From Planococcus citri (taxonomy: Eukaryota > Arthropoda > Insecta > Hemiptera > Pseudococcidae), in the NCBI RefSeq assembly GCF_950023065.1, contig NC_088679.1, positions 12,524,001 to 12,588,000 on the forward strand: a stretch of 64,000 nucleotides of DNA. The letters run 5' to 3'. Made by a program: the position numbers and the translations under genes. The notes under the pieces are model-generated. The model had not been told where the DNA came from. It made no database searches and worked only from the letters and a program-made list of their open reading frames with translations. The stretch's first letter is position 1, and each line of letters starts with the position of its first letter. Below are positions 12,780-22,615 of the stretch, piece after piece.

Positions 12780-13540
12780 CATTAACCTAAATTTAAATTT
12801 CCCTCCGTAGAGTGCATTTTTTCACCCACTATTGTCACATCCACATCCTACATACGAGTAGGTACATATTCCGGACACCCGGATATTTTTTCACAACAAC
12901 AATTGCGCGCTAAAAAGGGCCGTAAAAATTTCCAGCTCACGAGCACACCGAACCGTGTAAATTTTATATACGTACACAGCGAGCGAGTAGAGGACCAGCA
13001 CACGAGCAACGACTACTGCACCATGGCTTGCGAGCTTTTGCGAAGCTATAGATCAAAAGCTCGCGTAATAAAAGTGTGTATAAATAAAAGGTTTGCGAAA
13101 AAATAGTATATATCTACGCTGCCTTTTTAGCAACGTGTCACGAGTACGAGTATACCCGAAACGATAACGAGGGGGTGGGGGGTGTCAGGGGGGGTAAACA
13201 ATTATTGAAAATTTATTTGGTACGCGATTCTTTTGTTTTTATATTGGCGTCGTCGTAGTCGTCGTAGTAGTCGGTCGTTGCGACGACACAAACAGACGCC
13301 CGAGCTAGAGGAGAGCGAGAGGGGGTGGTGAGGGGGAGAGGGAAAGGGAGGAGGGAAACATGGCAGGAAAAAATTCGTATGTATTTTGAGCGAACGAGAC
13401 AAAGCATTTTGTTTGTATTTTTTCAGCTCTGCGACCCAAGCGACGTGTTATCTGCATATCTATTTAATGTGCATACGTTATTAGAGCTCGATAGAGAGGC
13501 AGGGGTACGGAGGGGGTCGTTATAATTAAATTCTCTTCTG
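12780..13540. promoter_or_regulatory. CpG-containing unique island with GTCGTC triplets
   Basis: Contains CpG-rich unique sequence (aacgagcacaccgaaccgtg-like composition), a GTCGTCGTAGTC triplet tract at 13247-13285 and a G/A-rich block near 13310-13360. Several overlapping 64-67-codon frames on both strands reflect the lack of stops in this base composition and show no recognisable domain. Candidate regulatory DNA, by inference. Confidence 0.3.
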
Positions 13541-13967
13541 CGTGGATAAAAAATGGCTCGATTTTTTTCACGTGACGTGAAAATACAGCTATTGGAAATT
13601 TTTATGTAGTTTGGAATCGATAGCTGTATAGTTCAACTTTGGTAATTATTTTAGGTGACACGAGGTGGGGCGAAGTCATCATTTATTTCTGACGAATTTT
13701 TTGTCCTCGTACTCATGCTACTCCTCCTCCTCCTCCCCCACCCCTTAAACCAAAAAAATGCTTATTTTTATAGGAGAAAATAATTTCGATAAACTGGAGA
13801 GAAGGGAGGAGGAGGATTGGTGAAGTGAACATAGAGTTAAAAATTCATCAATTATAAATTATGTAAAAGCTATCTAAAGCTCATCAAGTCACCTCATCTC
13901 AAAGTTTTCAATACTTTATTGAAAATTGTAAAAACTTCAAGGGTTTGTTTTCATTGAGTACAAAAAA

Positions 13968-13998
<31 letters not shown>

Positions 13999-15225
13999 TT
14001 ACATCAGTACACAAGTTACTAATTACAAACTTACATTTTCATTTCTTATAATAGGTAAATTCTTGATTTCCGTTCTTGATATTTCGTTGTTTTTTATGCA
14101 TAAATAGTGGAGCATTTTCAGAGACTTTTTAAAAAAGTACCTACCAAATAAATCGATGTTGAGAATTTGAAAATTTAATTATTTTCAGTCATATTCTTCC
14201 TAGAGATTCAAGTTTCTATAGCCAATCAGAGACGACCCAAAGGATCAGGGGTGCACAGTAAAGGCAGATTTTTTTAAAAGCAATTCCTCATTGAAGATTT
14301 TTTGGGGTGGGGACGACTTTTTTTTATAAATGAATGAATTGTACTTTTCTATGTGAGTCAAACGTCTTAAGCCCTTTCCCCCCCCCTCGCCCCATCTTGA
14401 AAAACACCTTCCAATATGTTTTGAAGTTTGCTTGCTCTTGAAAATCAGCGATTGTAACACAAAACAAGGTTATTCAAAATTAAAGATTCCATAAAAATCG
14501 ACTATATCTAACAAACTGGCACTTTCTAGGTTTTACTCAAGTATACCTATTAGAAATATTAGAGCCTTTCAGAAAAAGAAAAAGGGAAAAAAATAATCGT
14601 ACTTTTTTGGTGGAAAATTTTATTCTTTACAATATTGCTGCTCTTAATTTGGTTTTTCTGAGAAATTGATTTGCAAATATTGTGATGAAGAATTTGAAAT
14701 TACAAAAATTAGAAATTTACAAAAAAATGTTGAAAAATACGTAGAATTGTAAAGTTTGGAATTTCTCACTTTTTCAAAGTAACTAATTTTTTGGGAGGGA
14801 TTTGTTTGAGCGAAAGTTGGAAAATGTGACTTCATTGGATAATTGTTTTTTGGAAAACTTGCTTTTGAGGCCCACTTTGTACATATCAACTGATACTGGT
14901 CAAGTTTCATTCATTTTGGAATTTCTTACTCTTCTCCAAAAAGACTAGAAGAGATGTGTATTGAAGATGCATCGACAAAACAAAAACTATCCAAGGTGAA
15001 CCTTTATTTTAAAATATAGGTAATTTAATTGCCTTTCAATGAGAAAAATTGAAAAAAAAAAACATATTCAAATCTCAAATTGCAAGTTTTTAAATTACAA
15101 CTTACCTATTTCTTCAAAGCGAGCATTTGTGAATATTTTGCATAATTACATATGTTCTGTCTCTTTACTTCTCTTTTATGAAGAAAGTATATTTTTTTAA
15201 AAAATTAAAATAAAAAAATGATTTC
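13541..15225. other. AT-rich intron sequence, no gene
   Basis: Apart from the microsatellite near 13980, this is A/T-rich sequence. The 71- and 88-codon minus-strand frames (14245-14460 and 14644-14910) have no recognisable content. Confidence 0.4.
13965..14005. repeat. ATT then TTTA microsatellite, possible minus-strand retrotransposon tail
   Basis: Runs of ATT change into TTTA repeats. Reverse-complemented it reads as a TAAA-type tail, like the tails of the LINE-related pieces here, so it may be the 3' end of a minus-strand insertion. Confidence 0.5.
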
Positions 15226-15460
15226 TCGTTCTGAAATTTTTCATTTTTTGAAATTTCCAATTCATTCATTAGCTTCTCTACCTAATTCACTCACAAAGGA
15301 GTTGAAATTAGGAGAAAAATTATTTCAAGTTGAAACAAGGCAGAAGAGTTGAATTTTGAGCCAAAAAATTGAGGTTTCTGCTCTCAACAGGTTTTTCTGA
15401 TATGGTACCTGATTGGAAAAAAGAAGCTTACCAGTATTCTACAAAAAATTAAAAGAATAC
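15226..15460. repeat. Detached copy of the 216-257-base satellite-like unit
   Basis: It has the same order of landmarks as the array at 17.0-18.4 kb: gaagagttgaattttgagcc, acctgattggaaaaaagaag, cttaccagtattcta and aaaagaatac (15451-15460). It is separated from the array by about 1.5 kb of different sequence. Confidence 0.8.
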
Positions 15461-15474
15461 TTCATAGATAACTA

Positions 15475-15513
15475 GGGTGTTCCGCACCCTGGGCTGCTCC
15501 GCAGCCCCAACCA
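15475..15513. repeat. Two adjacent GC-rich hairpins
   Basis: Two consecutive short inverted repeats, AGGGTG-ttccg-CACCCT and GGGCTG-ctcCG-CAGCCC, share the loop string tccgca. They form a GC-rich spot in A/T-rich DNA at the point where the 15.2 kb satellite copy is interrupted. Confidence 0.7.
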
Positions 15514-15579
15514 CTGCTCGCGCCTCCCTCCCAAAACATTGATAATATTTCCCCCAAAAGTTCAAAATTAATGATGAAT

Positions 15580-16400
15580 TGGCAATGATTTTCTCTATTG
15601 TAAAAATCCTTCGTCTCAAGGTTTTCATTTTTAGTTTTCAGTTTTATTATTATAACTTTTTCTTGTTTTCATTTTTCATTTTCATTTTTTTGTCTTCAGT
15701 TTTATTTTCGCATTTTTTCTTGTTGTTAGTTCTTCATTCAATTTTTGTTTTTTTTTTTTGTTTTGATATCTTTCAATTTTCTTTGCCAATTGTTTTCACT
15801 TTTATCATCATCATCATTTCTTCTTGTTTCATTTTTTATTGGATTTATCAATTCCCATAATTTTTCTGTTATCATTTCTTATTGTTTTATTTTTTGCTCA
15901 GTTTTTCATTTATTCATCATGAATTCATTTTTATTCCTTTTTAACCACATTTGTTTTATTTCACTTAAATACATTTTTCTTTGGTTTTTTTTTTTGGGGG
16001 GGAGGCTATAATTTTTTTCTCAGGTTTTATTTTAATTTTCAAATATTTCAATTTCCTTCTTTTTTTTTTGTTTTTCAATGATTGAGTTTGTTTATAAAGT
16101 GTTAACTACGTTTTTGTTTTTACATTTTCTTTTCCTACAATTGTTTCCTGGTTCTGGTTTCAATTTGACCTGATTTCTTTTGTTTACATTCAGTTTTTTC
16201 AAGATTGATGCGGTTTCAATTTAGATTTTGTTCAATTCATTAATTTTTTTCTTTTATTTTATTCCTTATGGATTCATTTTTCCATTACTTTTCGTTCTTT
16301 GTTTCGTGACTTTAACCTTACATTTTATTTTCGTTTTCAAATGCGCATATTAATTTTCTCCGATTCTTTCTTTTTTCTTCTAAATTTTTCTGGTTTACTC
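15580..16400. repeat. Long T-rich, purine-poor low-complexity tract
   Basis: About 800 bases where the + strand is dominated by T with C, in words such as ttttcattttcattttt and attattataactttttcttg. The 93-, 88- and 127-codon frames here encode Phe/Leu/Ile/Ser runs because of this composition and are not genes. Confidence 0.7.
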
Positions 16401-16414
16401 ACTTTCTCAATAGA

Positions 16415-16608
16415 GACATGGCAAAATATGGCTGCGACTGCTGCGAGCCTACCACTTTATTGTTATCAATTTGGAGGTAACTTGTCGCCAATGATATTTT
16501 TTAAGCGTTCACATGACATCAGCTTCATTCAGCCAATCAAACTTTTGCTTTTGGTTTCTTACCTCCAAATTGATAAGGGAGCCAGGGCGCGGCCATCTTT
16601 GCCATGTC
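16415..16608. mobile_element. Short MITE-like inverted-repeat element
   Basis: The left end GACATGGCAAAATATGG and the reverse complement of the right end (GACATGGCAAAGATGG) match. A second matched block, TTATCAATTTGGAGGTAA, sits at the inner end of both arms. Arms are about 60-70 bases around a loop of about 70. No coding capacity. The superfamily cannot be named; flanking target duplications are not clear. Confidence 0.75.
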
Positions 16609-16979
16609 CCTTTTTTCCTTTGTTTAATTTTTTCCTCACTTCCTTCAAAAATCATAAATTTTCAAACAAAATGAGTAGTTAGAAGGAGAAATAGTCGGCT
16701 GCAAAGTAGGTATAGGTTGTTTGACGTTTTGTTTATTTGATGTTCATGATAAGGAAAATGCTTAGCAAAAGAGAAATATTCGGCCGCCAAATGAAAGCTC
16801 AAAGTTACAATTGTTCAAAATTATGCATTTTCAATTTTTTAAGCTCAAACTGAAAAATTTTGAATTCTAAATGTTTCATGACATATCTACACGTCATAAG
16901 GAACATTTTAAAACAAAAATGAGCGGAATCGGTCCAGTGGGAGAGGCTCACGGACTGGACAAAGGTTTTCAAAATTCTT

Positions 16980-18416
16980 TTAATATAACTGATTTTCTCG
17001 TTTACTGAATTTCTTATTTTTGGACATTTTTAATTCATTGGCTTCACCCCCTAATTCACTACTTATCAAGGAATTGAAATCAGGAAAAAAATGATTTCCA
17101 GTTTAAAGAAGGCAGAAGAGTTGAGTTTTGAGCAAAAAATCAAAGTTTCTATTCTCGACTGGTTTTTTTGATTCTGTACCTGATTGGAAAAAGGAAGCTT
17201 ACCAATGTCCTACGAAAAATTAAAAGAATACGTTAATTGGTCTGTACTGAAACTTCTTATTTTTTGACATTTTCAATCCATTGGTTCTCCTCCTTAATTC
17301 ACTTACCCACGAGTTGAAATTATGTAGGAAAAATATGAATTCAAGTTGAAAGAAGGCAAAAGAGTTGAATTTTGAGCCAAAAATCGAGGTTTCTACTCTC
17401 GACCAGTTCTTCCGACTGGGTCTTCTGATTCTATACTTCATTAGCAAAAAGAAGTTTGCCAATATTCTATGTAAATTTAAAAGAATATGCAATTCATCTT
17501 GCACTGAAATTTCTTGTTTTTTGAAAATTTCAATCCATTGGTTCTCCTCCTTACTTAATTCACCTACGAAGGTGTTGAAATTAGGAGAAAAATTATTTCA
17601 AGTTGAAAGAAGGCAGAAGAGTTGACTTTTGAGCCAAAAATCAAGGTTTCTATACTCTCAACCAGTTTTTCTGAATCAGTACCTGATTGGAAAAAAGAAG
17701 CTTACCAATATTTAATGAAAAATTAAAATAGGTACGTAATTTCTCTTACATATCATTTTATGCTAAAATTTCTAATTTTTTTAAATTTTCAATCCATTGG
17801 TTCTCCTTTTCAAGTCACTTACCCTGGAGTTGAAAGGATGCAGAAAAGTTAAATTTTGAGCCAAAAATCAAGATTTCTAAGCTCAACAGTTTTTTTTTTA
17901 TTCTGTACCTGGTTGAAAAAAAGAAGCTTACCAATATTCTACGAAAAATCAAAAGAATACGCAGTTTGTCTTGCACTGAAATTTCATGCTTTTTGAAATT
18001 TTCAATCCATTGGTTCTCCTTTTTAATTCACTTACCCAGGAGTTGAAAGAAGGCAGAAAAGTTAAATTTTGAGCCAAAAATCAAGATTTTTAAGCTCGAC
18101 CGTTTTTTTTTTCAAATTCTGTACCTGATTGAAAAAAAGAAGCTTACCAATATCCTACAAAAAATTAAAAGAATACACAGTTCATCTTGCACTTAAATTT
18201 CTTGCTTTTTGAAATTTTCAATCCATTGGTTCTCCTTTTTAATTTACTCACTCAGGAGTTGAAATTAGCAGAAAAATTATTTCAAATTGAAAGAAAGCAG
18301 AAGAGTTGACTTATGAGCCAAAACTCAACATTTCTACTCTCAATCGGTTTTGCTGATTCCATACCCAATTGGAGAAAATAAGCTTACCAATATTTGACGA
18401 AAAATTAAAAGAAGTA
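16980..18416. repeat. Degenerate tandem array, about six units of 216-257 bases
   Basis: Unit ends marked by aaaagaatac or variants fall at 17222, 17479, 17724, 17951, 18167 and 18407. Each unit carries in order caatccattggttctcc, a ggagttgaaattagg block, ggcagaagagttga, ttgagccaaaaatcaa, tgattctgtacctgattgg and aagcttaccaatattcta. Units differ by substitutions and small indels, so this is an old local amplification. Short frames here (17220-17504 minus, 17365-17625 plus) are repeat sequence. Confidence 0.9.
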
Positions 18417-18839
18417 ATGACATTTCACTTATTATCTTGTTGCGGAGTCTTTTAAGCCGGATTTCGCATGTACTTTCCATGAAGAAGTCATAAGAATTCA
18501 ATAATCACCATTTCCACAGTCAAAACTAAGAAATGAATACAAAAGCTCACCTGTGGGACTCATTTTCTCAATCCAGAATACACAAACATACAATGTAAGA
18601 AATTAGAGAAGATGAAACTAAATGCACAAATTTTCTCAAAAATCCTCCTATGATCAAATATAATAAACGTCTAATTAAAACCAACTTCAGGAAAATAAGC
18701 TGTGATGAAAATCCCGAGTAAAAAAAAAACGGTAGCAAATCAAGACAAAATGAGCTTGTAACAATCTCGTAAAATATACTCCAGCTAGGTAAGTATATCA
18801 CGCTAATAAAAAATAAACCCGTAAAAAACTTTCGTATAA
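18417..18839. other. AT-rich intron sequence, no feature seen
   Basis: No gene or repeat I can support; a 77-codon minus-strand frame (18568-18801) has no recognisable content. Confidence 0.4.
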
Positions 18840-20260
18840 AAATTCACTGCGGAGTCGTTGTATCAAGAGAAGAGTCTAGTAGGTTATTTCGGACGACGAT
18901 GGACAAGATCGAGCTCCATAAGCACTGGAGGAAACCCCCCCCTCCCATCATTCAAGAGATGTAGGAAAGGCGCCGAAAAAAGTGGCAAAAAAACCTTAGT
19001 TAAAAATGCCATTAAACCACTTTGAGTGGAAAAATTAAAAGCCGGTTATTAAGTTAGGTAGGGGAGAAAATTATTAAAAAGGGATGCTTTCGTATTTCTG
19101 TGTGTTTGTGTTTGTGCTGCAAGAGAGTTTTGGCGGAAAAGTGGACAATTTGTAGTGTCATGTCTACACTTAGCTGTATATAGGCGAAGGCAGAGGAGGC
19201 GGAGTGCGACCGTCATCGAGTTATTATGAAATTACGTTTACCTAGATTGATGTGTTTTTTTGCACCAGTGAGTGCCGGGCGATGATGATGATGATGATGA
19301 TGGCGGTGGTCGAGTATCAAGACTGTTTTAGTGTGGCTCATTTTTTTTTTTTTTTTTCACCTAAATCTGGTATAGTTTAACCTCTCGTCAAGTTTATACG
19401 ATGAGGTTATACTATAAGGGGTAAATCAAATCTGCTCATTAGGGTTTCTTTGTGTAATTTGACTCGAGCTTTTTTAGCCTCCGTGTTTTTTTTTGTGTGT
19501 GTTTTTTTTTGCACGCCCATAAAATGTACGTGTAACTTTTTAACATCTCGTCGCAAGTTTTTTACGAGCGGTACTTTTTAAAGCTGTCGTTCTTCTAACA
19601 TATTTTTTTTTTCGTGCTCGTTGTTGAGAGTAATATACGCCACAGAATCCCCGCTGTGTCCCTTCTACGTGTTCTTATGACGGCAATAATGTCGTCATTT
19701 CTTACCAGCACACACACCAGTGCCTTATATTTTTGCTACCTTATATATATTATACGTATATACATATTCGAAAAAAGGGGTAACTAGGTGAAGTTATTAT
19801 CGTACGTCGTCGTCATCGTCGTACTTACTACGAGTAATACCTCTCTGGCACCCTTTTGATAAAGTAAACAATGCAGATGACTAATGTCTTATACCTCTCG
19901 CCCAACGTCACCTCATCGTCTCTTCGTTCTGTATCTTTGTCAGCATTGTGTACCTATAGGCTAGTCGCCTATTAGCCCTACCTGTGTACCTTACCTATGA
20001 TTTTGTTGTCCTTATTCTTGTCTTCCTCGTGCTGCTCGTTTCACTGCTCTCTGGCGTACTTTTCGCCGCCGCCTTTAGCGTATGATTCAAATGGTAATCT
20101 GGGTCGAAGGTCGAACCAATAACGTGAGTAAACAAGTTATAAATTATCAAGTGTGCGAGGTGTTGTTGGAGTTGGTGGAGGTGAAATATAAGCGCCGAAG
20201 TGTGGTGTGATTTCCATATCTTGATGTGTAGCTGGACTGGATCGAGTCTTTTAGGTTTTT
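18840..20260. promoter_or_regulatory. Unique CpG-containing island with GAT and GTC triplet repeats
   Basis: Non-repetitive sequence with a GAT/ATG triplet run at 19279-19303, a CGTCGTCGTCATCGTCG tract near 19804 and frequent CpG. It is one of the longer blocks free of satellite or foldback sequence. Regulatory function is inferred only from contrast with its surroundings. Confidence 0.3.
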
Positions 20261-20490
20261 GATGAGTGATTTATTATCTATGGATTAATGTTGTTCGAAT
20301 ATATGAAGGATTTTTTTTTCAAGAAAATTATAGTTTTGTGTGTTTGTGGGGTTTGTGAGTTCTGAAGCTGAATCATTTCTTAAGTGTTTGTTTAGATTAA
20401 TGAATAGTGATCTGGAAAAAGTATTCATTTTTTAAAGTAAGTTTACAAAAAAGCAATGAGATACTAAATCAGTTTGAAATTTTGAATAAA

Positions 20491-20575
20491 AATTCATCGG
20501 ATTTCAGTCAAGAATATATTTTTTCTGGAAATGAGTCCTAAAATCAGTATGAAAAATTACCTACCTACTCAAAAA
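20491..20575. repeat. Left copy of an 85-base direct repeat flanking a foldback
   Basis: Begins aattcatcggatttcagtca and ends at actcaaaaa; it matches 21175-21258 in the same orientation, including ttttttctggaaatgag and aaatcagt. Confidence 0.8.
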
Positions 20576-20645
20576 CGTGAACATATGATTTGTTTACCGG
20601 GAAATGAATTTTTTTGATATTGTGAGCAGGGGAGGTGGGATGGGG

Positions 20646-21191
20646 CTGAAATCTGATGAATTTGTATTCAAAAGGACCCCCCCCCTCTTAAGATAGGCAA
20701 AATGCCCTCAACCTCGGATTTTGATAAAACTCACAGGGTAAGTATGTTTAGTACCCCACAACATGATTTTGGGCCCATAGATCATCCCCCATCCCCCACC
20801 CCACCCCCTCGACCAGGAGGGCCAAAAAACATGTCGTTGATTTAAAATTTTCTTTTGTTTCCCCTTCTCTCCCCCCCCCCAATTCGATGAAAAATTCTGA
20901 AAAAACTCAGGGAGGTACCCCCATGTACTCGTATCCTCTAACTATATTCGTTCACAGAAAAAATTCATCTTAAACACGCGCTGATGCAGAATTTTTCCCC
21001 TGAAGAACGCGTTTTCTGGCCCTCCTGGTCGAGGGGGTGGGGTGGGGGGATGGGGGATGATCTATGGGCCCAAAATCATGTTGTGGGGTACTAAACATAC
21101 CCTGTGAGTTTTATCAAAATCCGAGGTTGAGGGCATTTTGCTTATCTTAAGAGGGGGGGATCCTTTTGAATACAAATTCATTAGATTTCAG
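20646..21191. mobile_element. Long inverted repeat (foldback), arms about 180 bases
   Basis: The left arm (20646-20830) and right arm (21011-21191) are near-perfect reverse complements. They share aatttgtattcaaaagga, the C/G run, aaaatgccctcaacctcgga, gtaccccacaacatgatttt, gggcccatagatcatccccc and gaccaggagggcc. The loop is about 180 bases. No coding frame. The right arm overlaps the right copy of the flanking direct repeat, so part of the outer arm may derive from a duplication. Arm identity is the highest of the long inverted repeats here, suggesting a young or gene-converted structure. Confidence 0.88.
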
Positions 21192-21258
21192 TCAAGAAAA
21201 TCTTTTTTCTGGAAATGAGCCCTATTTAAAATCAGTGTGGAGAATTACGTACTCAAAA
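21175..21258. repeat. Right copy of the 85-base direct repeat
   Basis: Same-orientation copy of 20491-20575, starting aattcattagatttcagtca, with moderate divergence. Confidence 0.8.
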
Positions 21259-22550
21259 AAATTCAATAAAATTCAATTTTTTTACCTTCGAAATTGCCAA
21301 AAAACGTATGTACCTAAAATACCTAACATTCTTGATTTTCAACTTCAATCATAACAAAATATAAATCGAAAAAAAAATGAAAAAAGACATCATCAGCAAA
21401 CATTTTAGAAGCTAAAGTACATTTTTTCTATTTCTGGTGTTTGTACCAGAAACGATAAATGGGTAATTGAAGTTTCGCTAAATTAAGCTAGGAGTCTGAA
21501 ATTTGACATGTACTCGTAGGTACTCTATTCTCGACCCCCTCCCCACTTTGAATCGATTAGAAATCCGTTTCTTACCATTTTGAGCTGTTGTGGAACCTCC
21601 ATATTACATTTTTAAAACTTGAAATTTCCATAAAATTTTACCCAAATTACGCAATTAAAAAGCTAAAATTTACTTTGTAACTTTATTTCAACTCGCTGAG
21701 TCGATTAGAGGTAGTTTCAAGCCATTCTGGAACTGTGCTAAAGGTAATTCGATCAATTTTCATGGCACTTTTTAAAAATTGGAAATTTTTGAAATCAAAC
21801 TGGAAGCTCTCGAATGGCTTGAAACCGCCCTCAATCGACTCAGCATGCAAGTTTAAAATGAGGGTGTAAAGTTGATTTTAGCTTCCAACATCATTATAGG
21901 TAAAATTTTGTGGGAATTTCAACTTTTAAAAACCTGTCATTGAAGCTGCAGAACTGTTCAAACTGGTTGTAAAGCTAGATTCACTCGACTTGAATGTCAA
22001 AACTACAGTAGATGCATGCCAAATTTCAGTTTTCTGAGTGAATTTGGTGAATTTTGATTCTTCTCATTTTCAACTCGAATTTGATTTTTAAACATTTTTC
22101 CTAAATTTAGCGTTGAAAAGTGGAAGAAGTATTTTTCCTGTAAGTCAATTTCTTAAGGAGAAATTTAAAACAAAAATTCAGGTGTTATTTTGCAAGATTC
22201 ATACGCAGTTATGCAATTTCCAAGGTATCAAGAAATTCCAAAAAATTCGAAAAATCGCTATAAATTTAAAAAAAAAAAAAAAATTAAAAAATACTTACTT
22301 ACTAATAATTTTATAATTTTTCCAATGCACGTGTTTAAAAAATGCATCTTGACGAATTTTCCAACTTTGGCCGGTGAAAAAAACTCAAAAACCTCAGAAT
22401 TTGTTCAAATACCATTCCAAGGATTTTTGATGAGTGATGGCCAAAGGGGGATGGGGTGGCCACACTAAATTTGGGGCCCATGCTCATCCGATGGTTATAC
22501 TGTACCTATTAAGTCCACTCTCTAACTCTGATATTTTTATTTTTTTTTAT
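21259..22550. repeat. Diverged dispersed repeats, no gene
   Basis: Carries phrases such as gaatggcttgaaaccg, caatcgactcagcatg and gctgcagaactgttcaaa, echoed at 11.3-11.7 and 60.0-60.4 kb. It looks like an old dispersed family rather than coding DNA; the 67- and 92-codon frames at 22113 and 22190 overlap each other and lack a domain. Confidence 0.5.
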
Positions 22551-22552
22551 CC

Positions 22553-22615
22553 ATGTGCCTCTAGCCTTAGTCGCTGCAAATGACTCATAAATTAAAATAA
22601 AGTAAATATAAATAA
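22553..22615 (+). repeat. Diverged relic of a retrotransposon 3' end
   Basis: gtgcctctagccttagtcgc followed by tgcaaatgactcataaatta aligns with the 3' end of the element at 47.2 kb (gcccctagcctaagttgctg, then taaatggctcttaataa). It is a more diverged, heavily truncated relative. Confidence 0.6.

Noticed and set aside
15579..16682. 93-, 88- and 127-codon plus-strand frames with hydrophobic runs resembling membrane proteins
   Set aside because: Phe/Leu/Ile/Ser runs are the direct result of the T-rich tract; the last one also runs through a MITE.
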